Position numbers and translations under genes: made by a program. Below the pieces are notes generated by a model. That model worked only from the letters and a program-made list of their open reading frames with translations, was not told the origin of the DNA and did not search any database. From contig DATAZV010000288.1 in NCBI GenBank assembly GCA_036271855.1, positions 1 through 19,094 on the forward strand: a stretch of 19,094 nucleotides of DNA, given 5' to 3'. This document shows, piece after piece, positions 1 through 6,903 of this stretch. Position 1 is the stretch's first letter. The number at the start of each line of letters is the position of its first letter. The stretch is from JAQGMJ01 sp036271855 (GTDB taxonomy: Bacteria > Pseudomonadota > Gammaproteobacteria > Burkholderiales > JAEUOS01).

Positions 1-1
1 C

Positions 2-289
2 CATACCGACCAGATCATGCAGACGGATGTGGGCTTTCCGCACGTCTACCTGCCGGGGCATGGTGTGGAGACTGTGTTTCTCGAAAGCTCGACGCCGGGC
101 GACTGGGCGATGGGCGATTTCCTCGGGCCGATCGCCGACGAAACCCGCGCCTGGCTGGATTATCTTTCCACCGGCCGCAAGTGCAACCTCGCCACGCCGC
201 TGGATGCGCGCCACAACCTGGCGGTGACGCTCGCCATCCAGGAATCGGCACGCCTCGGGCGTACGGTGCAGGTTCCGCAGCACGCATAA
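2..289 (+). CDS. Gfo/Idh/MocA-type oxidoreductase, C-terminal end (partial)
   Basis: The reading frame is open from base 2 to the TAA at 287-289, giving about 95 residues of the C-terminus; the start lies before the window. The last part, with DARHNLAVTLAIQESARLGRTV, has the pattern that closes many Gfo/Idh/MocA NAD(P)-dependent sugar or polyol oxidoreductases, where a helix with an AxxES motif follows the substrate-domain sheet. The N-terminal Rossmann domain that would prove the family is outside the window, so the call rests on this tail alone. The stop is nine bases before the next ATG, and the Shine-Dalgarno of the next gene overlaps the stop, so the two are probably co-transcribed. Substrate unknown. 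Confidence 0.6.
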   Translation, partial: HTDQIMQTDVGFPHVYLPGHGVETVFLESSTPGDWAMGDFLGPIADETRAWLDYLSTGRKCNLATPLDARHNLAVTLAIQESARLGRTVQVPQHA

Positions 290-298
290 GGAGAGAAA

Positions 299-1267
299 AT
301 GAAACTGTTCCTCAGCGCCGCACTGGCCGCCGGCATGCTTGGCCTCGCCAGTGGCGGCAGTGCGTTCGCCGCCTATCCCGACAAGCCGATCCGCGTCATC
401 GTGGCCTACCCGCCGGGCGGCGGCACCGACATCGTCGCGCGGCTGCTGCTCGAGCCGCTGGGCAAGAAGCTCGGCCAGTCGATGTTCATCGAAAACCGCG
501 GCGGCGCCTCCGGCAACATCGGCACCGAAGCGGCGGTGCACGCACCTGCCGACGGTTACACGTTGTTGATGGGCAATATCGCACCGAATGCCATCAACGT
601 CAGCACCTTCAAAAAGCTGCCCTACGATCCGGAAAAGGACCTGGCGCCGATTTCGCTGGTCGCCATCACGCCGAACATCCTGGTGGTCAATCTCGCAGTG
701 CCGGTGAACTCGGTTAAGGATTTGATCGCGCTCGCCAAGGCCAAGCCGAACTCCCTCAACTATCCTTCGGCAGGTCGCGGCACTTCCTCTCATCTTGCGG
801 GCGAACTGTTCGACACCATGGCGGGAACCAAAATGCAGCACGTGCCCTACAAGGGCGGCGGCGCGGCCTTTTCCGATTTGCTGGGCGGCCAGGTACAGAT
901 ATTTTTCGCCACCATGCCGGCGGCGATGGGGCAGGTGAAGGCGGGCAAGCTGCGGGCGATTGCGGTGACTTCCGACAAGCGTTCGCTGGCGATGCCGGAG
1001 TTGCCGACGATCGCCGAAACCTTGCCCGGCTACAGCGCCTCCACCTGGTACGGCCTGTACGCGCCGCACGGCACGCCGCCTGAGATCATCGAGCGCGTCA
1101 ACCACGAGCTGGTGGATGTACTGACAAACCCGGCGACACGCAAGCAGATGATCGAGCAGGGCTTCGAGCCGGCGCCGGACAGCCCGGCCGAGTTTGCCGC
1201 GTTCATCAGAAGTGAAATCGTCAAATGGGGCAAGGTGGTGAAGACCGCCGGCATCGACCCCGAGTAG
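299..1267 (+). CDS. Bug/TctC family periplasmic substrate-binding protein
   Basis: This 322-residue protein belongs to the tripartite tricarboxylate transporter receptor (Bug/TctC) family, which captures carboxylates and related small molecules in the periplasm. Residues 1-24 are a Sec signal peptide with a likely cut after AFA. The mature protein starts with the usual YPDKPIRVIV, followed by the ligand-loop motif PPGGGTD near residues 38-44 and the ENRGGASGNIG motif near 65-75. The length is normal for the family. AAGGAGAG overlaps the previous stop and sits five bases before the ATG, which fixes the start. It follows an oxidoreductase gene in an apparent operon and ends at a strong hairpin. 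No TctA or TctB membrane gene is near, as is common for Burkholderiales receptors, so the ligand cannot be guessed. It resembles the second receptor at 3934 throughout its length. Confidence 0.93.
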   Translation: MKLFLSAALAAGMLGLASGGSAFAAYPDKPIRVIVAYPPGGGTDIVARLLLEPLGKKLGQSMFIENRGGASGNIGTEAAVHAPADGYTLLMGNIAPNAINVSTFKKLPYDPEKDLAPISLVAITPNILVVNLAVPVNSVKDLIALAKAKPNSLNYPSAGRGTSSHLAGELFDTMAGTKMQHVPYKGGGAAFSDLLGGQVQIFFATMPAAMGQVKAGKLRAIAVTSDKRSLAMPELPTIAETLPGYSASTWYGLYAPHGTPPEIIERVNHELVDVLTNPATRKQMIEQGFEPAPDSPAEFAAFIRSEIVKWGKVVKTAGIDPE

Positions 1268-1277
1268 GGCGGGCGCA

Positions 1278-1317
1278 AAAATAAAAACGGGCAGCCAGTG
1301 CTGCCCGTTTTTATTTT
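1278..1317. terminator. Bidirectional intrinsic terminator between convergent genes
   Basis: Arms 1278-1295 and 1300-1317 form an 18 bp stem around the four-base loop CAGT. The core CGGGCAGC pairs with GCTGCCCG and is flanked by A-rich and T-rich arms, so it ends transcription in both directions. It lies ten bases after the stop of the TctC-like gene and just before the stop of the minus-strand DUF3617 gene. Confidence 0.9.
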
Positions 1318-1328
1318 GCAATACAGGA

Positions 1329-1856
1329 CTATTTCGCCGGCATCGCGAAGGGCTTGACGGTGCCGCAGTCGGCGCCCAGGTACTTGCCGCTGGTCTCGGA
1401 ATGCAGGTTGACCGGCTGACCGTGACTGGTGCCCTTGAACTCGTAGGTCGAACTGAAGCTGTCGCCGCCGAAGTTGCTTTTGATCTTGCCGGTGCCGGTC
1501 ATGTTCGGGCCGCTGCAGACCAGGTCCGCCGTATAGCTGCTGCCTGAGCGCTGGGCATTCTGCGGCTTGCAGTCAGACTGGCCGGCGCCGCCCATCGAAG
1601 CAGGTGGGGTGTCGCGCTCTGACATTTCCTTGGAGACGCACATCTTGTTGACCATGCCGCCTTCCGACATCTGCGGGATCTGGATGCCGCGCTGGCGCAT
1701 CATTTCCATCTGCTGGGGCGAAAGCTTGGGCATGGCTTTCATCTGGTCGCTCTTGTATGTGGTTTCCCACAGGCCCTGTTTCAGACCGGCGGCAGCAGCC
1801 GGCAGCGAGACGCACAGAAGGAAGAATAAAGCGGCGGCAACGGCGGTCTTGCGCAT
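1329..1856 (-). CDS. DUF3617 domain exported protein
   Basis: This 175-residue protein looks like the DUF3617 family: small exported proteins of proteobacteria that begin after the signal peptide with a GLWE-type motif (here GLKQGLWET, residues 24-32). Residues 1-23 are a signal peptide with a hydrophobic core FFLLCVSLP and an alanine-rich cut region. The mature part has four cysteines, at 73, 96, 114 and 164, which could form two disulfides in the periplasm. A methionine- and glutamine-rich stretch (about 38-72) carries many Met residues. No reaction is known for the family. The start has an AGGGG Shine-Dalgarno, and a candidate extended -10 lies 36 bases upstream. It is a single gene, convergent with the first TctC-like gene. 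Confidence 0.8.
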   Translation of the reverse strand: MRKTAVAAALFFLLCVSLPAAAAGLKQGLWETTYKSDQMKAMPKLSPQQMEMMRQRGIQIPQMSEGGMVNKMCVSKEMSERDTPPASMGGAGQSDCKPQNAQRSGSSYTADLVCSGPNMTGTGKIKSNFGGDSFSSTYEFKGTSHGQPVNLHSETSGKYLGADCGTVKPFAMPAK

Positions 1857-1891
1857 GAGTGACCCCTGTAATTATGGTTTGAGGAAACGCA

Positions 1892-1900
1892 ATCCTAGCA
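1892..1900 (-). promoter_or_regulatory. Candidate extended -10 promoter for the DUF3617 gene
   Basis: Read on the minus strand, the bases are TGC followed by TAGGAT, an extended -10 element, lying 36 bases before the start codon. There is no clear -35; the upstream side is AT-rich (ATAAATAATTTAT) in an otherwise GC-rich region. Called by eye only. Confidence 0.35.
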
Positions 1901-2005
1901 ATAAATTATTTATCCGGCATGGCGCTCCTTTTCGGCGTATTTTGCGTTGCGGCAAGGGCCTGCTCCGGATTCGCCGCGGCATGGGGCAAATAACCCCGAA
2001 AAGCC

Positions 2006-2035
2006 TTGACGCGACCTGTCCGGACAATTGAAAAT
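2006..2035 (+). promoter_or_regulatory. Weak candidate promoter for the TPP enzyme gene
   Basis: TTGACG at 2006-2011 is a good -35 match. Eighteen bases on, GAAAAT at 2030-2035 is a poor -10. The 8-base palindrome GTCCGGAC lies in the spacer. Below it, 2048-2061 can form a short hairpin (CCACG, loop CTGG, CGTGG). The 245-base gap 1857-2101 holds nothing else that I can identify. Confidence 0.3.
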
Positions 2036-2101
2036 GCGCAGGTTTCGCCACGCTGGCGTGGGCGTACGCTTTTTCAATCTGCTTTTTAGGAAACAAACAT
2101 C

Positions 2102-3781
2102 ATGGCAAAAATGACCGGCGCGCAGGTGATGGCCGACATGCTCAAGGGCTACGACGTCTCACACGTCTTCATGGTCCCGGCTGTCCTGCGCCGCAGCTTC
2201 GCGGAAATGGAATTCCGCACCAACATCAAGCGCATCCACGCCCACGGCGAAAAGTCGGCGGTGTACATGGCCGACGGTTATGCCCGCGCCTCCGGCAAGC
2301 CCGGCGTGTGCATGGCGCAAGTGGTGGGCGCCCTGAACCTCGCGGCCGGCCTGCGTGATGCCTACCTGGCGCATTCGCCGATCGTCGCCATGACCGGCGG
2401 CCGTGACCCGAACACCAAGTTCCGTCAGGTGTACCAGGAAATCGACGACATGCCGGCCTTCGAGCCGGTGACCAAGTGGAACGCCACGGTGGACTCCGTC
2501 GCGCGCTTTCCGGACATGATCCGCCAGGCTTTTCGCATCGCCACCACCGGCGCCCCCGGCCCGGTGCACCTGCAGTTCCGCGGCAACGAAGGCCAGCTCG
2601 ACCAGGAAGAAGCCGACATGGAGCCGCTGTGCGAGCCGCAATTCGCGCAAGTGCCGCCGTTCCGTCCCGAGCCTGATCTCGATGCCGTCAAGGCCGCGCT
2701 CAAGGCGCTGCAATCCGCCAAGCAGCCGGTAATCGTCGCCGGCGGCGGCGTGCGCGCCTCGCGCGCCGGTGCCGAGCTGATTGCGCTGGCCGAAGCCCTG
2801 AACATTCCGGTGGCGACTTCGCTCAACGCCAAGGACTGCATCCCCGGCGTGCATCCGCTTTCCGTCGGCGTGGTCGGTTCCTACTCGCGCGAGTCGGCCA
2901 ACCGCGTGGTGGCGCAGGCGGACCTGGTGTGCTTCATCGGTACCACGACGAACGGCATGACGACGCATTTCTGGGCGGTGCCGAAGATCGGCACCCCGGC
3001 GATCCAGATCGACATCAACCCGACCGCGCTGGGCCGCAACTACCCGCTGGTGGCAGGTGTGCTGGGCGACGCCAAGAAGACGCTGGCGAAGATGGTGGAG
3101 CTGGCCGACCGCGGCACCGCCGCCTCGCGCAAGCCGTGGACCGAGAAGATCCAGGGCATCGTCAAGGAGTGGTACGCCAAGTACGAGGACCAACTCAATT
3201 CCGATGCCGCGCCGATCAACCCCGCACGCATGGTGAATGAATTCACCAAGAACGTACCGGACAACGGCATCGTCATCGTCGATACCGGCCATGCCGGCAT
3301 GTGGATGGGCGGCATGTACGACCTGCGCACCCCTTCGCAAAGCTACATCCGCTCCGCCGGCCACCTCGGCTGGGCCTTCCCCGCCGGCATCGGCGCCAAG
3401 GCTGCCGCGCCGGATCGCCCGGTGGCGGTGTTCACCGGTGACGCCGGCTTCTGGTATCACATCGGCGAAATCGAAACCGCGGTGCGCTGGAAACTCAACT
3501 CGGTGACCATCGTCAACAACAATTCCGGCGGCAACCAGTCCAAGCGCGGCTTCGACCGCATTTACGGCGGCACGCAAACGCCGCAGGCGCGCGAGCTGTG
3601 GACCTATACCCACAACAACTTCGCCAAGATCGCCGAAGACATCGGCGCCATCGGCATGCGCGTCGAAAAGGCGTCCGATCTGGCGCCGGCAATGCACAAG
3701 GCCTTCAAGGCCGATCGCCCGGTGGTGATCGACGTGGTGACCGACATCGAGGCGCTGGCGCCGGTGGCTGTCTCGGGCTGA
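2102..3781 (+). CDS. Thiamine-diphosphate-dependent enzyme, acetolactate synthase superfamily
   Basis: This 559-residue protein has the three-domain plan of ThDP enzymes such as acetolactate synthase and benzoylformate or oxalyl-CoA decarboxylases. The activating glutamate is E50 in HAHGEKSAVYMADGYAR. The middle domain starts near residue 195 and holds PVIVAGGGVRAS. The cofactor-binding motif is GDA at 446-448 with NNN at 472-474, the usual GD...NN spacing. The loop before the glutamate reads VFMVPAVLRR, where many relatives have a VFGxPG turn, so this is not a standard biosynthetic IlvB; no small regulatory subunit gene is near. AGGAAA eight bases upstream supports the ATG. It sits between two TctC-like receptor genes, which suggests a role in breaking down a 2-oxo acid or similar carboxylate. 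The exact reaction is not known. Confidence 0.85.
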   Translation: MAKMTGAQVMADMLKGYDVSHVFMVPAVLRRSFAEMEFRTNIKRIHAHGEKSAVYMADGYARASGKPGVCMAQVVGALNLAAGLRDAYLAHSPIVAMTGGRDPNTKFRQVYQEIDDMPAFEPVTKWNATVDSVARFPDMIRQAFRIATTGAPGPVHLQFRGNEGQLDQEEADMEPLCEPQFAQVPPFRPEPDLDAVKAALKALQSAKQPVIVAGGGVRASRAGAELIALAEALNIPVATSLNAKDCIPGVHPLSVGVVGSYSRESANRVVAQADLVCFIGTTTNGMTTHFWAVPKIGTPAIQIDINPTALGRNYPLVAGVLGDAKKTLAKMVELADRGTAASRKPWTEKIQGIVKEWYAKYEDQLNSDAAPINPARMVNEFTKNVPDNGIVIVDTGHAGMWMGGMYDLRTPSQSYIRSAGHLGWAFPAGIGAKAAAPDRPVAVFTGDAGFWYHIGEIETAVRWKLNSVTIVNNNSGGNQSKRGFDRIYGGTQTPQARELWTYTHNNFAKIAEDIGAIGMRVEKASDLAPAMHKAFKADRPVVIDVVTDIEALAPVAVSG

Positions 3782-3806
3782 ACGCAGGCACTGCAGCAGG
3801 CAGGAC

Positions 3807-3837
3807 GCGGGCTGGTTATTCAGTACAATCAGCCCGC
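3807..3837 (+). promoter_or_regulatory. Inverted repeat enclosing a candidate -10 box
   Basis: GCGGGCTG at 3807-3814 and CAGCCCGC at 3830-3837 form a perfect 8 bp inverted repeat. The 15-base loop contains TACAAT at 3824-3829, a good -10 match; the -35 position (CAGGAC, 3801-3806) is weak. It could be an operator over the promoter of the second TctC-like gene or a hairpin after the TPP gene. Confidence 0.4.
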
Positions 3838-3866
3838 AGGACAACCGGATAACCGGGCGCAACGTT

Positions 3867-3899
3867 AAACGGCAGCGGGGTTCACCCTGTTGCCGTTTT
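3867..3899 (+). terminator. Hairpin with short T-run after the TPP enzyme gene
   Basis: Arms 3867-3880 and 3885-3898 form a 14 bp stem with two G-T pairs and the loop TTCA. The stem starts AAACGGCA and ends TGCCGTTT, followed by one more T and then C. It looks like an intrinsic terminator 85 bases after the TPP gene stop, but the T-run is short. As it lies after the candidate promoter at 3824, it could also act as a leader hairpin for the next gene. Confidence 0.6.
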
Positions 3900-3933
3900 C
3901 GCAGCAGACCTCAACAGACGGAGACAAAAAATC

Positions 3934-4905
3934 ATGCGTAAACTTTTAGCCGCACTGGCTTGTGCCGGCTTGCTCGGGGGCTTCGCTTCCGCGGCGCAAG
4001 CCCAAGCCAAAACCGACTGGCCGAAGCAGCCGCTGCATCTCAACATTGCATTCGCCCCCGGCGGCCCGGTGGACATCATCGCCCGCATCATCGGCCCCAA
4101 GCTCACCGAGATTCTCGGCCAGTCGATGGTGATCGAAAACAAACCCGGCGCCGGCGGCAACATCGGCACTGCCTTCGTCGCCAGGTCCGCGCCGGACGGC
4201 TACAACGTGCTGGTGACCAGTTCCGCCTATGCGGTCAATGTCAGCCTGTTCGCCAACCCCGGCTATGACCCGGAGAAGGACCTGATACCGGTCGCGGTGG
4301 TGGCTTCCCAGGCCAACATGCTGGTGGTCAACTCTTCGTTGCCGGTAAAGAACCTCAAGGAACTGGTGGCCTACGCCAAGGGCAAGAAGCTGGCCTTCGC
4401 CACGCCCGGCCAGGGCACCACGCCGCACCTGACCGGCGAGAACGTGTACAACCTGCAACTCAAGCTCGGCATGACGGCGATCCACTACAAGGGCGCCGGC
4501 CCCGCCACCGCCGCGGTGGCGGGTAACGAGCCTTCCTTCGGCTCGATGGCGCTGGCCGCGCCCCTGCCTTTCGTCAAAAGCGGCCGGCTGCGCGCCCTCG
4601 GCATTTCCAGCGCCAAGCGCGTGCCCTACCTGCCGGATGTGCCCACGCTGACCGAGCAGGGCTATCCCATCGAGGATTACACCTGGGTGGGCGTATTCGT
4701 GCCCGTCGGCACCCCGGCGGCCGTCGTCAGCAAGCTCAGCGACGCCATCAACAAGGCGATCGCCGCACCGGAGGTGAAGGAGCACATGGCGGTACAGGCT
4801 TTCGAACCCGAAGGCGGCACGCCGCAGAAATTTGCGGAATACGTCAAAACCGAAATCGTGAAGTGGGGCAAGGTGGTGAAGGAGACCGGGGCGAAAGCCG
4901 ACTAA
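3934..4905 (+). CDS. Bug/TctC family periplasmic substrate-binding protein
   Basis: This is the second TctC-like receptor of the window, 323 residues. The signal peptide spans residues 1-23 with a likely cut after AQA. The mature N-terminus continues with WPKQPLHLNIAFAPGGPVDIIAR, where D47 takes the place of the aspartate that contacts the ligand carboxylate in this family. ENKPGAGGNIG follows, near 66-76. The first receptor has PGGGTD where this one has PGGPVD, so the two probably bind different ligands. CGGAGA eight to nine bases upstream supports the ATG. The gene follows the TPP enzyme by 152 bases, with a hairpin and a possible promoter between, and ends at tandem terminators. No TctAB subunits are present; a role in uptake of the TPP enzyme substrate is an inference from position only. 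Confidence 0.93.
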   Translation: MRKLLAALACAGLLGGFASAAQAQAKTDWPKQPLHLNIAFAPGGPVDIIARIIGPKLTEILGQSMVIENKPGAGGNIGTAFVARSAPDGYNVLVTSSAYAVNVSLFANPGYDPEKDLIPVAVVASQANMLVVNSSLPVKNLKELVAYAKGKKLAFATPGQGTTPHLTGENVYNLQLKLGMTAIHYKGAGPATAAVAGNEPSFGSMALAAPLPFVKSGRLRALGISSAKRVPYLPDVPTLTEQGYPIEDYTWVGVFVPVGTPAAVVSKLSDAINKAIAAPEVKEHMAVQAFEPEGGTPQKFAEYVKTEIVKWGKVVKETGAKAD

Positions 4906-4945
4906 GCCGGCAAAGTACCAGCCTGCTTTGCCTGCTCCAACCTGC

Positions 4946-4977
4946 AAAAAATCATCCGGTTCCGCCGGTGATTTTTT
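4946..4977 (+). terminator. Intrinsic terminator of the second TctC-like gene
   Basis: AAAAAATCA (4946-4954) pairs with TGATTTTTT (4969-4977), and CCGG (4956-4959) pairs with CCGG (4965-4968) around a five-base loop, with T4955 bulged. The run of six T and the position 40 bases after the stop fit an intrinsic terminator. Confidence 0.8.
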
Positions 4978-5024
4978 GGGGTAACCGCCGTACGGCAGCG
5001 CCACGCGCTGTTTGAATCAAAATC

Positions 5025-5052
5025 AAAAGCGCCACGCTTGTGGCGCTTTTTT
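5025..5052. terminator. Bidirectional terminator at the end of the GMC oxidoreductase gene
   Basis: AAAAGCGCCAC (5025-5035) pairs perfectly with GTGGCGCTTTT (5040-5050) around the loop GCTT. On the minus strand it starts directly after the stop codon at 5052-5054 and is followed by TTTTGATTTTG. On the plus strand six T follow the stem, making it a second terminator for the upstream receptor gene. Confidence 0.85.
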
Positions 5053-6671
5053 CATGTGGCGGCCCTGATCATCGCAGCGGCTTTCTCGGCAATCATCATC
5101 GTCGGCGCATTGGTATTGCCCGAGGTGATGGTCGGCATGACGGAGGCGTCGGCGATGCGCAGGCCTTCGATGCCGATCACACGCAGTTGCGAGTCCACGA
5201 CAGCCATCGGGTCGTCGGCGCGGCCCATCTTGCACGTTCCCACCGGGTGGAAGATGGTGGTGCCGATGTTGCCGGCGGCCTGCGCCAGTTCGGCGTCGGT
5301 CTGGTACAGCGGGCCAGGGAGGAATTCTTCCGGGTGATAGGGCGCCAGTGCGGGCTGGGCAACGATCCGGCGGGTCAGACGCAGGGCGTCGGCCGCCACC
5401 TTGCGGTCCTCCGGAGTCGACAGGTAGGCGCAGTGGATTTCCGGTTTGGCGTCCCATTGCGCGCTCTTGATGCGCACATGGCCGCGCGAGGTCGGGCGCA
5501 GGTTGCACACCGAGGCGGTGAAGGCCGGGAAGGGATGCAGCGGGTCGCCGAACTTGTCCAGCGAGAGCGGCTGCACGTGATATTCGATGTTGGGCCTTGT
5601 CATCTCCGGGCTGGATTTCCAGAACAGGCCGAGTTGCGAAGGCGCCATGGTCAGCGGGCCGGTGCGATGCAATGCGAATTCCAGCGCCATTTTCGCTTTG
5701 CCGGTGAGGGTGCCGGCGATCTCGTTCAGGGTACGGATTCCCTGCACCTTGTAGGCGGTGCGCAGTTGCAGGTGGTCCTGCAGGTTGGCACCGACGCCGG
5801 GCAGGGCGTGGTTGACGTTGAGTTGGTGCTGCTGCAGCAGGCCCGGCTCGCCGACCCCCGAAACCTGCAGGAGCTGCGGCGTGCCGATGGAGCCGGCCGA
5901 GAGCACCACTTCGCGCCGCGCGGCATAAAAGCGGCTTTCCGCGCCTTGCGGATAGGCGTTCCAGATTTCCACGCCGGTGCAGCGGCGGCCGTCGAAATAC
6001 AGCTTGCGGGCCCAGGCAAAGGGCACCACTGTCAGGTTGGGCCGGTGCAGCACCGGTTTGAGAAAGGCCTTGCCGGCATGCCAGCGGATGCCGCGCTTTT
6101 GCGTCACTTCGAATTTGCCGCTGCCGGCGTTGTCGCCGCCATTGAAGTCGTTGGTGTAGGGGATGCCGGCTTCGCGCGCGGCTTCGCGAAAGCGGTCCAG
6201 CACCTCCCAGGAGAGGCGCTGCTCTTCCACGCGCAACTCGCCGCCGCCGCCATGGAATTCGCTTTCGCCGAGGTGGTGGCTTTCATGCTTTTTGAACAGG
6301 GGCAGCACGCTGTCCCAGTTCCAGGAGGCGTCGCCGGTCAATTCGGCCCAATGGTCGTAGTCGCGCGACTGGCCGCGCATGTAGATCATGGCGTTGATCA
6401 GGGAGCAGCCGCCGAAGCCGCGGCCGCGCGCGTAGTGGATGTCGCGGCCGTTCAGGCCCGGGTCGGCGGTGGTGCGGTACATCCAGTCGGTGCGCGGATT
6501 GGCGATGCAATAGAGATAACCGACCGGGATGTGGATCCAGTGCCAGTTGTCCTGGCGGCCGGCTTCGAGCAGGCAGACGCTGACGTCGGGATCGGCGGAC
6601 AGGCGATTGGCCAGCACGCAGCCGGCGCTACCGCCGCCGACGATCACATAATCGAAAGTTTGGGTCTCCAC
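5052..6671 (-). CDS. GMC-family FAD oxidoreductase, choline dehydrogenase-like
   Basis: This 539-residue protein is a complete glucose-methanol-choline oxidoreductase, which oxidises an alcohol to an aldehyde with FAD. The dinucleotide motif GGGSAG is at 12-17 with the ribose-binding glutamate at E36 (LLEAG). The first GMC signature lies around 82-100 (GRGFGGCSLINAMIYMRG) and the second near 264 (GSIGTPQLL). The active-site pair is H475 (HPVGTCKMG) and N519 (SGNTNAP), 44 residues apart as in choline oxidase. The start is GTG at 6671 with only a weak Shine-Dalgarno, but the FAD motif begins seven residues later, so no later start is possible. There is no betaine aldehyde dehydrogenase or BetI gene nearby, so I do not call it betA; the substrate may be another alcohol. 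It stands alone, divergent from the 6904 gene across an operator-like element. Confidence 0.92.
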   Translation of the reverse strand: METQTFDYVIVGGGSAGCVLANRLSADPDVSVCLLEAGRQDNWHWIHIPVGYLYCIANPRTDWMYRTTADPGLNGRDIHYARGRGFGGCSLINAMIYMRGQSRDYDHWAELTGDASWNWDSVLPLFKKHESHHLGESEFHGGGGELRVEEQRLSWEVLDRFREAAREAGIPYTNDFNGGDNAGSGKFEVTQKRGIRWHAGKAFLKPVLHRPNLTVVPFAWARKLYFDGRRCTGVEIWNAYPQGAESRFYAARREVVLSAGSIGTPQLLQVSGVGEPGLLQQHQLNVNHALPGVGANLQDHLQLRTAYKVQGIRTLNEIAGTLTGKAKMALEFALHRTGPLTMAPSQLGLFWKSSPEMTRPNIEYHVQPLSLDKFGDPLHPFPAFTASVCNLRPTSRGHVRIKSAQWDAKPEIHCAYLSTPEDRKVAADALRLTRRIVAQPALAPYHPEEFLPGPLYQTDAELAQAAGNIGTTIFHPVGTCKMGRADDPMAVVDSQLRVIGIEGLRIADASVMPTITSGNTNAPTMMIAEKAAAMIRAAT

Positions 6672-6702
6672 GGTCTTTTTGGCCTGATTTGCACGGCTTT
6701 TC

Positions 6703-6711
6703 GGGGGGGGG
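6703..6711. repeat. G9 homopolymer tract
   Basis: Nine consecutive G on the plus strand (C9 on the minus strand), 31 bases upstream of the GMC gene start, so it would lie in the 5' untranslated region of that gene if the TACAAT box at 6722-6727 is its -10. Length change here would alter the leader, not a protein. Confidence 0.7.
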
Positions 6712-6721
6712 CTGGGGCGTA

Positions 6722-6727
6722 ATTGTA
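6722..6727 (-). promoter_or_regulatory. Candidate -10 box for the GMC gene
   Basis: The minus strand reads TACAAT, 50 bases before the GTG start. It overlaps the outer arm of the nested inverted repeat at 6723-6782, so a protein bound to that repeat would block it. No good -35 is visible at 16-18 bases, so an activator may be needed or the call is wrong. Confidence 0.35.
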
Positions 6728-6782
6728 ACGGGCGCCCGGTGTAACACGTTCACCGTAACGTGTAGATACGCCCCGTTACAAC
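6723..6782. promoter_or_regulatory. Nested inverted repeat, candidate operator between divergent genes
   Basis: The outer arms are TTGTAACGGGCG (6723-6734) and CGCCCCGTTACAA (6769-6781), complementary except for one extra C. Inside, ACACGTT (6744-6750) pairs with AACGTGT (6757-6763). The sequence GTAAC occurs at 6725, 6741 and 6755, with its complement GTTAC at 6775. Two dyads sharing a repeated half-site between divergent genes suggest a cooperative regulator site; a cruciform or hairpin is the alternative. The binding protein is unknown. Confidence 0.5.
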
Positions 6783-6810
6783 TTCTTACGACTCCAAATC
6801 GTGGGCCAAG

Positions 6811-6816
6811 TATGAT
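6811..6816 (+). promoter_or_regulatory. Candidate -10 box for the glycine-rich protein unit
   Basis: TATGAT matches the -10 consensus in five of six bases and lies 88 bases before the ATG at 6904. The -35 is weak (TTACGA, 19 bases upstream). The nested inverted repeat lies directly upstream, where an activator would bind. Confidence 0.35.
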
Positions 6817-6903
6817 GCTTTAAAGGCCAGACAAGGCCGTCCGGGGCGCGCAAAACACGACTCAGGCGGTACTGGCGACTCCACAGGGAAAATTCAATTC
6901 ATC

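Noticed and set aside
2159..3862. Minus-strand open frame of 567 codons over the TPP enzyme gene
   Set aside because: It is a GC-rich shadow: the protein is rich in His, Arg and Gly without any family motif, while the plus strand has a complete motif-bearing enzyme with a Shine-Dalgarno.
5052..6671. Naming the GMC gene betA
   Set aside because: The motifs only prove the GMC family; no betB, betI or choline transporter is near, and the family covers many alcohols.
5040..6722. Plus-strand open frame of 560 codons over the GMC gene
   Set aside because: No motif, composition of a shadow frame, and the minus strand encodes a full GMC enzyme with all signatures.
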